Source of the DNA: Desulfovibrio psychrotolerans
GTDB lineage: Bacteria; Desulfobacterota; Desulfovibrionia; Desulfovibrionales; Desulfovibrionaceae
Direction of reading: 5' to 3'
NCBI RefSeq assembly: GCF_013340305.1
Contig: NZ_BLVP01000036.1
Location: forward strand, 1-64,000
Length of the DNA: 64,000 nt
Under the pieces are notes generated by a model, which worked only from the letters and a program-made list of their open reading frames with translations, did no database searches and was not told the DNA's origin. A program made the translations under genes and the position numbers. Below are positions 53,350-59,911 of the stretch, one piece after another. Position 1 is the first letter of the stretch. Every line of letters starts with the position of its first letter.

Positions 53350-53757
53350 TTAGTTCGCGCCGCCAGCGGCCGCGCTTTTGAAGGGGGTTACATTCTTGGA
53401 ACCGGCAAAGGCTTTGCCGGGGTCTTCTACGGTTTCGGGCAGGATGTGCTGGCCGGGATCAAGCGCGCCGAACTCGCTGCCAATTGCCTTGCCGTCCAGA
53501 CCCTTGCCGATTGCAATGGTGGAATCGAACGGGGCCTGAGCGGCAAGCTTGCGGTCTACCTTGACCAGTATGGCGCTGGTGCTGCGGTCCTTACCGGGCT
53601 TGAAGACCAGCTTCACGGTTACTTCGCGCATCTGCGTGGGTTCCGTGTTGGGGTCCAGGATGTTTTCGAATACTTCCTGCAGGGCATAGTCGGCCGCTTC
53701 AATTACGGCACCGCCTTTCAGGTTCGCCAGGGAAACAAGGCCGTCGTCAGTGGGCAT
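53350..53757 (-). CDS. Hypothetical phage protein
   Basis: 135 residues, unknown family. Strand-rich core (TQMREVTVKLVFKPGKDRS, TSAILVKVDRKL) and an Ala/Gly-rich C-terminus. It lies just upstream of the DUF2303-like gene and probably works with it. Confidence 0.6.
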   Translation of the reverse strand: MPTDDGLVSLANLKGGAVIEAADYALQEVFENILDPNTEPTQMREVTVKLVFKPGKDRSTSAILVKVDRKLAAQAPFDSTIAIGKGLDGKAIGSEFGALDPGQHILPETVEDPGKAFAGSKNVTPFKSAAAGGAN

Positions 53758-53773
53758 GGTTATCTCTCCGGGG

Positions 53774-53908
53774 TTACATTGTTCCTGTTATGATTTGTCC
53801 CAAGCCGGAAAGGGCCAGCAGGAACAGGATGAACAGGCCGCCATAGACAAGCCGCAGGGTGAAGTCGCGTACAACGTGGAGCGTGGGAAAGAGTGGTGTG
53901 CGCTGCAT
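53774..53908 (-). CDS. Small single-span membrane peptide (44 aa)
   Basis: 44 residues. One hydrophobic stretch (GGLFILFLLALSGLGQII) after a basic N-terminus. It is the first clear gene after the leftward promoter leader and the 54229-54387 gene. Its function is unknown; its size fits phage membrane peptides. Confidence 0.5.
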   Translation of the reverse strand: MQRTPLFPTLHVVRDFTLRLVYGGLFILFLLALSGLGQIITGTM

Positions 53909-54026
53909 GGGCTATCTTTTGTGGTTTAGGGCGCGTCATGTGTTTCTGTGCTTGGCACTTTGAATCGCTTTGGCGTATTACGGTTGTGAAATTGATATGC
54001 TGAAACCTGTATCCAAAGAGGTGCTT

Positions 54027-54269
54027 ATGCCTGCAAAGAAAGACAAAGACATTAATGCGCTTGAAGAAGAGGTGTTGGTTATTGAAGCAAGGAGGCGGAG
54101 CCAGCTACTTGGTAAGTACTGCGCCGTTCTTGCTGGCAAACGAGGATACAAAAACCTTGAAAGAGAATTTGTGTTGTATCGCTATTTTGCTGAAACATAC
54201 CATTGGACCCCTTCGCAGGTGCGAGAGCTTACGACGGATGAGATTTATGCCTTGCTTCCGCAAGGCTGA
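54027..54269 (+). CDS. Small hypothetical phage protein
   Basis: 80 residues from ATG 54027, with AAAGAGG upstream. Highly charged and helical (KDKDINALEEEVLVIEARRR, then HWTPSQVRELTTDEIYALL). The only rightward gene in this leftward block; its last 41 bases overlap the convergent 54229-54387 gene. Upstream in-frame starts at 53970 (TTG) and 53997 (ATG) lack ribosome binding sites. Confidence 0.55.
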   Translation: MPAKKDKDINALEEEVLVIEARRRSQLLGKYCAVLAGKRGYKNLEREFVLYRYFAETYHWTPSQVRELTTDEIYALLPQG

Positions 54270-54387
54270 TTTGCTCTCGTAGACTCCACAATCGTGCCAG
54301 CAGGCCAGCCTGTTCTGGCGTGATCCCCTTTTCGCGGCACCATTCTACAAATGCCTCGTAAAGGGGGTCTTGTTTTTCGCTGCACAT
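54229..54387 (-). CDS. Small hypothetical phage protein (52 aa)
   Basis: 52 residues from ATG 54387, with GGGAGG upstream. A compact helical protein (QDPLYEAFVEWCREKGITPE, QAGLLARLWSLREQ). First gene after the leftward promoter at 54.6 kb, with a leader of about 175 bases. It is in the position of an N-like early gene but is too short and acidic to call an antiterminator. Confidence 0.5.
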   Translation of the reverse strand: MCSEKQDPLYEAFVEWCREKGITPEQAGLLARLWSLREQISLAEARHKSHPS

Positions 54388-54569
54388 AGTCAGCCTCCCA
54401 TTCAATGAGCTATCAATCCCTCCCGCCTTAATGGGCCTCGTTCGCGGCGGTCCTACTAGTTTCCGTTCGGTGCCTCCCTGCCGCCCGGCGGGGTACACTC
54501 CCGGCGCGCCCGGCTGCCTACTCTGTTCCGGGGAACGTGTTCGGCGGGTTTGTCGTTCGTGTTGAAAAT

Positions 54570-54621
54570 ATGTTTCCAAAAAGAACCAGAAATGTCAATG
54601 GGAACGATTCTAAAAAGAAGC
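54570..54621 (-). promoter_or_regulatory. Leftward early promoter with two repressor operators (P_L/O_L)
   Basis: On the minus strand TTGACA (54598-54593) and AAACAT (54575-54570) are spaced by 17 bases. Two 16-bp operators follow GATTCT-N4-AGAATC: GCTTCT-TTTT-AGAATC at 54621-54606, ahead of the -35 box, and GGTTCT-TTTT-GGAAAC at 54587-54572, inside the spacer and -10. Their centres are 34 bp apart. The rightward promoter at 56.8 kb has the same geometry. Confidence 0.75.
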
Positions 54622-54631
54622 GTAGGGGGCC

Positions 54632-54655
54632 CAAAAAAACCCCGCGTAGGCGGGG
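54632..54655 (-). terminator. Terminator of the toxin-antitoxin-chaperone operon
   Basis: A CCCCGC-GTAG-GCGGGG hairpin is followed on the minus strand by eight T residues (54639-54632), just past the SecB-like stop. It lies beside the leftward promoter and keeps the operon from running into it. Confidence 0.85.
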
Positions 54656-54664
54656 TAGGAGTAA

Positions 54665-55063
54665 TCAGTTGTTAGTACGCTGTTCTATTTTGGCAAGTTT
54701 AACAAAGTTAACTGGAGGGAGGAAGACTGGGGGGCTTCCGGCTCGACGGCATAAATCTGCAAGGTGCTCTCTAATGTACGGGTAAATAATAGCCGGGATG
54801 TTAACATTTTGCAGCCTGTCGAATGTCTCTTGGTCTTCAATTTCAACATCTTCAAATTTGAATTTTCCGCCGTATTCAAGCATGAATGAGTAAGGCTCGT
54901 CTTCTTTCGTGTTCCGGACCTTGACCCTGAATGTGCCAATTTTCTTTTTTTCGTTAAAGCTCTTCCCACATTGGATTTCAAGTTCCAAGTCTTCGGCAGA
55001 ATCCTTTTTATCAGGGGTGTTAGAATATCTGCAGGAAAGCAATCTAATGTCAATGATATGCAT
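54665..55063 (-). CDS. SecB-like chaperone of a toxin-antitoxin-chaperone module
   Basis: 132 residues, close to SecB. The hallmark second half is present: IPAIIYPYIREHLADL, then RRAGSPPVFLPPVNFVKL, like the SecB C-terminal core. In TAC systems such a SecB-like chaperone protects an aggregation-prone antitoxin. It starts 9 bp after the antitoxin gene and ends before a strong terminator. The N-terminus (MHIIDIRLLSCRY) is divergent from housekeeping SecB. GC content is low. It is probably not the general export chaperone. Confidence 0.85.
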   Translation of the reverse strand: MHIIDIRLLSCRYSNTPDKKDSAEDLELEIQCGKSFNEKKKIGTFRVKVRNTKEDEPYSFMLEYGGKFKFEDVEIEDQETFDRLQNVNIPAIIYPYIREHLADLCRRAGSPPVFLPPVNFVKLAKIEQRTNN

Positions 55064-55072
55064 GTCGGTTCC

Positions 55073-55591
55073 TTAAGCGCATTCTGCGAGTTCGTACGAC
55101 CCTGTGTAATCTGAAAGAGTGTCAGTCTTAGAGATGTTAACTGCTACATTCATGGAGTAGTTATACTTGAACTGAGAAGCAGGTGTGTTCGCAAGGGTGC
55201 GCAGTATCTCAGGATGCTCTTTTAAAACGCGTAAGAAGTTGTCCATGATACGGCTTTGGGTGACAGAACCAGATTCATATCTCGTGAATGTTTTAATTCC
55301 AACGCCAAGTATGCCGGCAAGGTTTTTTTGACTTAACGCATACCCTGTACGGATTTTTTTTATGTCTTCAGGCCTAAGGAGCCCGTCAACATCTCGCATG
55401 AAGTTTAATATTTCAGCATCAATGTCGAGATTGTCTTCTCCAGCTTCAATATTTTGATCGCAGTGGGTGCATTCATAATATATATAACTAGGAAGATTTA
55501 ATGATTTGTTTTTATATTTATATGTAAAGCCTGAGATTTTTTTAAGAGTGCCTTTTTCACAAATGGGGCAAACTGTTGATTCATATGTCAT
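55073..55591 (-). CDS. MqsA-like antitoxin with C-terminal chaperone-dependence tail
   Basis: 172 residues. An N-terminal zinc-binding domain (Cys8, Cys11, Cys41, Cys44) is followed by a helix-turn-helix at about 85-110 (YALSQKNLAGILGVGIKTFT), the MqsA layout. The last 40 residues (133-172) are Tyr- and Ser-rich and outside the HTH. By position and composition they fit the chaperone-addiction tail that TAC antitoxins use to bind SecB. It should neutralise the adjacent toxin and repress the operon. It is 14 bp from the toxin gene. Confidence 0.82.
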   Translation of the reverse strand: MTYESTVCPICEKGTLKKISGFTYKYKNKSLNLPSYIYYECTHCDQNIEAGEDNLDIDAEILNFMRDVDGLLRPEDIKKIRTGYALSQKNLAGILGVGIKTFTRYESGSVTQSRIMDNFLRVLKEHPEILRTLANTPASQFKYNYSMNVAVNISKTDTLSDYTGSYELAECA

Positions 55592-55605
55592 GGCTACCTC
55601 TCCTT

Positions 55606-55914
55606 TCAGCGTTTATGCATTGAGGTGACGATCAGATTTTCGCCATTTATCGTTTTTATTTTGAATTTTATGTAGAGAGGGATGTTCTCATGGTCGTAGT
55701 GATATACATCAAGGCTATCTCCTTCTATGTATTTGTCGGCCATGCTTTTAAAGAAGTGCTTTGGCTCAAGCTCCAACAGTATTTCGAACATCTCAAGTTT
55801 GGATATCCCAAGGCGTTTACAGGCAAAGGTTGTCTTCTCTTTGGTCGAGAATATTACTCCCTTGGGGCCATTGCGAACGATGTCTTTGACTGTCTCCAAA
55901 TCGTATACAGACAT
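55606..55914 (-). CDS. MqsR-like ribonuclease toxin
   Basis: 102 residues, the MqsR size. MqsR is an mRNA interferase of the RelE fold. Matching elements include LETVKDIVRNG, FACKRLGISKLEMFEIL, FFKSMADKY, and DVYHYDHENIPLYIKFKIK, which correspond to the conserved MqsR core and its closing strands. It is the first gene in the operon, before antitoxin and chaperone. The start codon lies 17 bases from a perfect operator palindrome. Assigned by eye from pattern and context. Confidence 0.78.
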   Translation of the reverse strand: MSVYDLETVKDIVRNGPKGVIFSTKEKTTFACKRLGISKLEMFEILLELEPKHFFKSMADKYIEGDSLDVYHYDHENIPLYIKFKIKTINGENLIVTSMHKR

Positions 55915-55930
55915 TTTGTCGCCTTCGGTT

Positions 55931-55965
55931 TGGTATCATTATGATACCATTTTCGGGTTAGTCAA
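55931..55965 (-). promoter_or_regulatory. Promoter and autoregulatory operator of the TAC operon
   Basis: A perfect 19-bp palindrome, TGGTATCATTATGATACCA (55931-55949), covers the -10 box. On the minus strand the promoter reads TTGACT (-35, 55965-55960), a 16-base spacer and CATAAT (-10, 55943-55938). Binding of the antitoxin would block the polymerase, as in other toxin-antitoxin operons. Confidence 0.8.
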
Positions 55966-56085
55966 CGTAAAAGTTGAGAGTTCTCGTATGATTTTCAAGT
56001 AGTATTGATTGGGCGCTCAGTCTTAGATGCGCCTAGTATGCTGATTTTATTCTCATAATTGTCTGTCGAAGGATGTTTTTAGCCT

Positions 56086-56134
56086 AAAAAAAAGGCTTGT
56101 GTAAAGCCTTTCTATAAGCCTTTATACAAGCCTT
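56086..56134 (-). terminator. Terminator of the repressor gene
   Basis: AAGGCTTGTGTAAAG pairs with CTTTATACAAGCCTT (14 of 15), with a 13-base loop, and eight T residues follow on the minus strand. Three AAAGGCTT-like units recur in this stretch. It separates the repressor transcript from the TAC operon. Confidence 0.8.
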
Positions 56135-56195
56135 AACTTTGCGTATGAGATTTGCACAGGGGATTTCTTTGTGGAGATTCCCCCTGTGATTAGCT

Positions 56196-56741
56196 TCAAG
56201 CTGTGCGTCGTCGGGGCGCGCCTTTTTTCGCTCCGTTCTCTTCAGCTAGCTTTGCCACTCTATCAAGAACATCAGAAGGCAGAAGTCCAATGCTTTTGCA
56301 GAGTTTGTAGAAGTCTTCAACGCCCATTTGGGCTTTGCCCTGTAGCATGGCTTGAACATGGGAAAGCGGTACGTGTGATGAGTCACCATAAGCGTGTGCG
56401 TAGATAGATTGTACGGATTTTCCTAGGAGTTTAGCTCCCGACTGTAGGGTGGCGGCAAGGTGTATCTCATACAAAGAAGGTTTCCACTGTGTAGATTGGG
56501 AAGTAGGGGGGGGAGACTGGTAGTTAGGGTTGGTGAGTTGATTCAGCGGTATTTCCAGTTTTTCAAGGTGAGTAAGAAACGTTTTTAGGTTTCCTCCAAC
56601 CTGAAGGCCGCTAAGCCATTTCGAAACTTGCCCTCTGTTTACCCCTAGTCGACGAGCAACGTCCGCCTGTGAAGTGCGGTCGATTTCTGCTTCGACTCGC
56701 TTGAGAAAGCTGTTCCATATGTAATCGAATTGGCTGTCCAT
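56196..56741 (-). CDS. Phage-type repressor (XRE/CI-like)
   Basis: 181 residues. An N-terminal helix-turn-helix (TSQADVARRLGVNRGQVSKW) is followed by a linker (NPNYQSPPPTSQSTQ) and a helical C-terminal region. It lacks the Ala-Gly/Ser-Lys LexA-type peptidase motif, so it is not a typical SOS-cleaved CI. It is transcribed away from the Cro-like gene and should bind the GATTCT-type operators at 54.6 and 56.8 kb. Start after GAGGGAAAG. Confidence 0.8.
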   Translation of the reverse strand: MDSQFDYIWNSFLKRVEAEIDRTSQADVARRLGVNRGQVSKWLSGLQVGGNLKTFLTHLEKLEIPLNQLTNPNYQSPPPTSQSTQWKPSLYEIHLAATLQSGAKLLGKSVQSIYAHAYGDSSHVPLSHVQAMLQGKAQMGVEDFYKLCKSIGLLPSDVLDRVAKLAEENGAKKGAPRRRTA

Positions 56742-56764
56742 TCTTTCCCTCTATACACTCTGCT

Positions 56765-56817
56765 GATTCTATTCAGAATCTTTATTTATTGACATTGTGA
56801 TTCTTTTTAGAAACAAT
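56765..56817 (+). promoter_or_regulatory. Rightward promoter with two repressor operators (P_R/O_R)
   Basis: TTGACA (56789-56794), 17 bases and AACAAT (56812-56817) make a promoter whose predicted start coincides with the Cro ATG at 56825. Two 16-bp operators flank it: GATTCT-ATTC-AGAATC (56765-56780, perfect palindrome) and GATTCT-TTTT-AGAAAC (56799-56814), with centres 34 bp apart. These match the leftward promoter's sites in order, orientation and spacing. Confidence 0.8.
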
Positions 56818-56824
56818 TGTGGTC

Positions 56825-57043
56825 ATGAACAACGCCGTAGAGAAGTACCGAAATGACCACGGCCTTACCTATGCCGAACTAGGCAGGCTCACAGGCTACA
56901 CCCGCGCAACCGTCCTTAAGCACTGTCGCGGGGAACTCTCCGTGGCTGGTAAAGCAGCGGTTCGCTATCACGCCCTGTTGGGCATTCCCCTGACTGACTT
57001 GTGCCCTGATCTTTTTAAGGAAGGCGCTGAAAATGCGGCCTGA
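56825..57043 (+). CDS. Cro-like HTH regulator
   Basis: 72 residues from ATG 56825 (a GTG at 56819 is the alternative). An HTH of the phage Cro type is seen in YAELGRLTGYTRATVLKHCR. It is divergent from the repressor gene, with both promoters between them. There is no ribosome binding site, and the promoter predicts a transcript starting at the ATG, so it may be leaderless. Its stop overlaps the start of the next open frame (57033). Confidence 0.75.
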   Translation: MNNAVEKYRNDHGLTYAELGRLTGYTRATVLKHCRGELSVAGKAAVRYHALLGIPLTDLCPDLFKEGAENAA

Positions 57044-57095
57044 TCTCTACTGTTGCGTAGTGTGTGCCACTGGTCACGAAACGGCGAGACGAAAG

Positions 57096-57113
57096 ACGGC
57101 AGGGGTTTCCCTG
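57096..57113. repeat. 18-bp direct repeat, left copy
   Basis: GGCAGGGGTTTCCCTGCG, identical to 57555-57572. It contains a GCAGGG-GTTT-CCCTGC hairpin. The two copies bracket the WYL-like gene, 459 bp apart. Confidence 0.9.
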
Positions 57114-57152
57114 CGGAATGAAGACGAAGGAGTGGCGCTGGGGACGTGTCGG

Positions 57153-57449
57153 CTACAATTCGCAAATTACGCGATGCATGGCGCTGTCGGCCAAGGTGTA
57201 CTCTGGCCGTGGGGTGAGGAAGTGCACTCCCGTGGGGCTAACGTCACGCATGTTTCTCACATTAAAAAGTTTCCAGCCGACTGTTTCTCCCGATTCGCTG
57301 TAGCCGCTCGTTTGAAAGCATCGGAGAAGGGTGTTTTCAGTGTTCGCAATCCCCATTCGGTGCGGCTCGATAGTTCTATAGCCGCCGTTGTAAAATACAC
57401 GCAATTCGCTTCGGGTGTTAATTGCCTCGCAAATGATGTCCTTAAGCAT
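57153..57449 (-). CDS. WYL-domain-like small protein
   Basis: 98 residues from ATG 57449, with AAGGAAAATG upstream. The sequence resembles a stand-alone WYL domain (VFYNGGYRTIEPHRMGI, then GWKLFNVRNMRDVSPTG, FLTPRPEYTLADSAM). WYL domains bind ligands or nucleic acid and occur in many phage-defence regulators. It is antisense to the surrounding rightward genes and bracketed by 18-bp repeats, so it is probably a recently acquired accessory gene. Confidence 0.65.
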   Translation of the reverse strand: MLKDIICEAINTRSELRVFYNGGYRTIEPHRMGIANTENTLLRCFQTSGYSESGETVGWKLFNVRNMRDVSPTGVHFLTPRPEYTLADSAMHRVICEL

Positions 57450-57554
57450 TTCATTTTCCTTTTTTACTGTTGGGCTGAAATTAGGATTCCTTTGCCCATA
57501 GCAGGGAAAACTTTTTTTTAAAAGCTGGAAACCAGAGTGGACCGGTTGAAACGT

Positions 57555-57572
57555 GGCAGGGGTTTCCCTGCG
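57555..57572. repeat. 18-bp direct repeat, right copy
   Basis: GGCAGGGGTTTCCCTGCG, the second copy. It is 14 bp before the ATG of the next gene (57586). Confidence 0.9.
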
Positions 57573-57585
57573 AAAGGGGTAGGGG

Positions 57586-57939
57586 ATGAGTGAACAGCCC
57601 TTGGTCATTGATTGGGATGAATACGAGCGCAACCTTGATGAAGGGATGAAGCGCTGGATGAATGACGTATCTCTTCCAAGTCCGCGCCTTGCGGAACTGT
57701 ATGCACAGCTAAAAGAAGAGGCCGACAAGCAAAATGTCAGCCTCTTGTGCGTGTTCTTCGACGACTACTCGTTCACTTCATATCACGGCGATAAGCGGAG
57801 CCACCCTATCGGGCAGGTTCTGTATCTGGATAGTTTGTTTCGAAGATGTAGGACCGAGATAGCCGATTTGAACGCTGAATACTTTCCTCAATCACGCGAA
57901 ACTGGCCCGGTTCCGGCTTCTGATGCGGGGGCACCTTAG
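57586..57939 (+). CDS. Hypothetical phage protein
   Basis: 117 residues, ATG after GGGGTAGGGG. Charged and helical (IDWDEYERNLDEGMKRWMND, then SLLCVFFDDYSFTSYHGDKR). Unknown function. Its last 134 bases overlap an opposite-strand ORF at 57806-58030. Confidence 0.6.
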   Translation: MSEQPLVIDWDEYERNLDEGMKRWMNDVSLPSPRLAELYAQLKEEADKQNVSLLCVFFDDYSFTSYHGDKRSHPIGQVLYLDSLFRRCRTEIADLNAEYFPQSRETGPVPASDAGAP

Positions 57940-58030
57940 TGAAGCCTTCGGCTACAAGTTGTTTTTCCATTTCGAGTGCATGCTTTGGCGTCGGTGCCCC
58001 GGAAGAAAGTATGCCTACAGGTTTTTTCAC
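57806..58030 (-). CDS. Possible small antisense protein
   Basis: 74 residues from GTG 58030, with AAGGAG upstream. The N-terminal part looks protein-like (KPVGILSSGAPTPKHALEME), but the C-terminal part overlaps the 57586-57939 gene, so it may be shorter or non-coding. Confidence 0.35.
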   Translation of the reverse strand: MKKPVGILSSGAPTPKHALEMEKQLVAEGFTKVPPHQKPEPGQFRVIEESIQRSNRLSRSYIFETNYPDTEPAR

Positions 58031-58116
58031 GGTGTTCTCCTTTCCGGCTGTGTGATTGTTGGCCCTTCATCAGTACCGGAAAGGGGACGCCATTTCAAAC
58101 GATAGAGGTCAATGTA

Positions 58117-58464
58117 ATGTGCTTGAATGTTGTTGGCATGGATAGGGATGAACGCAAGCGGGAAGCAAAATGCCGCGCACGGCGTAAGTTGCTGGAATGG
58201 ACGTTGCGCAACTCGGGTGCGGACTTTTCAAACATGGTGCACTGGCGGGTTCAACCTGCTTGGCCTGTCATTGCGGGCACCAGGGAGGAGAGGCTTACCG
58301 CTATGCGAGTGATACTTAAGCGTAAGATTCTACTCGCGGAACGCGGGATGCGCGTTAACGAAATGCTGTGCCGTAATGGAGGGGCGAAGGTGCATCAATA
58401 CACCCGCAAGGCGTATGCCGACGCCCTGCGGATGTTGGAAGTGGTTCTAACTGATCAGGGTTAA
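58117..58464 (+). CDS. Hypothetical phage protein
   Basis: 115 residues from ATG 58117, with GAGGTC upstream; ATG 58138 is an alternative. Basic and helical (DRDERKREAKCRARRKLLEW). Its last 18 bases overlap the convergent gene at 58447-58689. Unknown function. Confidence 0.55.
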   Translation: MCLNVVGMDRDERKREAKCRARRKLLEWTLRNSGADFSNMVHWRVQPAWPVIAGTREERLTAMRVILKRKILLAERGMRVNEMLCRNGGAKVHQYTRKAYADALRMLEVVLTDQG

Positions 58465-58689
58465 GGCGCTTTTGATGGTGGCGTTCAGGGCTTCAACGTA
58501 GATGGATTCTCGTGATCCCTCAGTTACGTTCATGACTTCCTGGTCCCCGTGTTCGTCCTTGATGTTCGAGACTATGTCACCCTTCGAGAAGTCGCCTCCG
58601 AGGCTTTCGAAAACGATGTGGTCACCGTCTTCAAGTTGCACGGCAACCATTCCACGGATGCGGTTAACCGCAATGACAATTCCTTTCAT
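58447..58689 (-). CDS. Small OB-like hypothetical protein
   Basis: 80 residues from ATG 58689, with GAAGGAACGG upstream. The N-terminal strands (KGIVIAVNRIRGMVAVQLED) look like a small beta-barrel, possibly OB-fold. It is a leftward gene in a rightward block, like the WYL-like gene. Function unknown. Confidence 0.6.
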   Translation of the reverse strand: MKGIVIAVNRIRGMVAVQLEDGDHIVFESLGGDFSKGDIVSNIKDEHGDQEVMNVTEGSRESIYVEALNATIKSALTLIS

Positions 58690-58768
58690 TTCCGTTCCTT
58701 CTGTTGCGTGTTGGTACGTCAATCTTCACGTAACAGAAGGGCGGAGCAAATAAAAGAGAGTCGCTGAC

Positions 58769-59224
58769 ATGGGCAAGAACACATTGCAAGCCTGGGAAAT
58801 GATGCTTGAGGCAAAGGATTGCCTGGGCATGTCCGCGCTCGAGCGGATTTTCAAGATAGGCCACAAGCAAATCTACAAGACGATGCGGAACCCGGACTAT
58901 GACGGGGATACCGCGCGGCCCTTTATTCAGCGGGTGCGCATGCTGTTGCATGACCTGAATGAAGCTGGCGGGGAAGAACTGGCGCGGGCTATGCTCAACT
59001 ACATGGCCGAACCGCTTGAAATGCACTGCATACCGAACGCCACCGGCACACCGGATAAGCCGGATGTAATGGCCGAATGCCTGGACGATTACCCCGCGTT
59101 GACCAAGCTGCACACTGCCATACAGGACCGCGCGGACATGCGCGAAGTGCAAGCCCTAGCCGAAGATGTGAAGGGCGAGGTGGACGAAACCGTGGTTGCC
59201 TACCGCCAGGAAATGGAGGGGTAG
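58769..59224 (+). CDS. Hypothetical phage regulatory protein (CII-like?)
   Basis: 151 residues. A helical N-terminus with a possible HTH (LGMSALERIFKIGHKQIYK) and a charged C-terminus. Its position (after cro and before replication genes) is that of CII-type regulators. It overlaps nothing and is 3 bp before the next gene. I rate the CII assignment as weak. Confidence 0.55.
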   Translation: MGKNTLQAWEMMLEAKDCLGMSALERIFKIGHKQIYKTMRNPDYDGDTARPFIQRVRMLLHDLNEAGGEELARAMLNYMAEPLEMHCIPNATGTPDKPDVMAECLDDYPALTKLHTAIQDRADMREVQALAEDVKGEVDETVVAYRQEMEG

Positions 59225-59227
59225 GGG

Positions 59228-59626
59228 ATGAAGACCATAGCCATTCTGTACCCCCTGGCGGACCGTACCACGCGGCCGCTGCTTCGGGCCGCACAGGAAC
59301 TTGCCGCCCAAGCCTACGCGGTAGGCATGAAAGAGCAGGGTGCTACCGTTCTGGTACCGCTTTCCTCACACGAAGAAACCATGCTGGTAATGGACCGGCT
59401 GGCAGCCGTGCATTTGATCTGCATGCCGGGCTGGAAAGAAGACACGGCCGTTTCGCTGACGGTTCGTACCGCCATGTACCACGGCGTGTCTGTGCATCGG
59501 TTTTACCCGCCTAATCTCTGCCTTGCCTGTGGCCCCGCCATTGAAGCCCCCAATTCAGACGCCTTGCCGTGCGCATGGTGGCCGTGTCCGCATGGTGTGA
59601 AGGATCCGCAGTATGTCAGGCAATGA
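59228..59626 (+). CDS. DUF4406-like phage protein
   Basis: 132 residues. The Rossmann-like pattern (AILYPLADRTTRP, then ICMPGWKEDTAVSLTVRTAMYHG) resembles DUF4406, a nucleoside-deoxyribosyltransferase-related family seen in phages. The C-terminal part has Cys-rich CLACGPA and WWPCPHG segments, perhaps zinc-binding. Coupled to the preceding gene (3-bp gap). Confidence 0.65.
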   Translation: MKTIAILYPLADRTTRPLLRAAQELAAQAYAVGMKEQGATVLVPLSSHEETMLVMDRLAAVHLICMPGWKEDTAVSLTVRTAMYHGVSVHRFYPPNLCLACGPAIEAPNSDALPCAWWPCPHGVKDPQYVRQ

Positions 59627-59840
59627 CTTTGGAAAGGAGCGTGGCCGCGCTAATGCGATGCGCAAGTCGGCCCGCACTGTGTGGGGTGAGGTTGATAGCG
59701 TGCTGTTCTGTTTCCTGTGCCCGGAACGGAACATTTCAGGCGTACCGCCGTGCGAGTGCATGACGTGCCCGAATATTGTGGAGGAGGGTAAGAGAAAAAG
59801 CCCCTCAGTCCGGGGGGCTAAGGGGCGCAAGGGGCGCTAG
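59613..59840 (+). CDS. Small Cys-rich hypothetical protein
   Basis: 75 residues overlapping the previous gene by 14 bases. Four Cys (FCFLCPER, PPCECMTC) suggest a zinc site, and the C-terminus is Lys/Arg-rich. A GCGCTAG/CTAGCGC hairpin follows the stop (59834-59854) without T-run. Confidence 0.55.
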   Translation: MSGNDFGKERGRANAMRKSARTVWGEVDSVLFCFLCPERNISGVPPCECMTCPNIVEEGKRKSPSVRGAKGRKGR

Positions 59841-59911
59841 GTAGAAGCTAGCGCATTTCGGATACGAAATAATGCCTGGAACCAGGCGAAAACGCAAGGG
59901 AATGGTTTCGG

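Larger units (their letters stand above)
57033..57578 (+). pseudogene. Small ORF disrupted by the WYL-like insertion
   Basis: ATG 57033 with GGAAGG upstream begins a 162-codon frame that runs through the opposite-strand WYL-like gene and so is unlikely as it stands. If the 459 bp between two identical 18-bp repeats are removed, the frame joins bases 57033-57113 to 57573 onward. It then reads 30 codons, with a CCVVCATGH Cys/His cluster, ending in TAG three bases before the next start (57586). This suggests that a small ancestral zinc-binding protein gene was interrupted. Confidence 0.5.

Noticed and set aside
57033-57521. A 162-residue protein read straight through from ATG 57033
   Set aside because: Only the first 27 codons look coding; the rest lies opposite the more convincing WYL-like gene.
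59834-59854. GCGCTAG/CTAGCGC hairpin as a terminator
   Set aside because: It has no T-run, and rightward genes continue directly after it.
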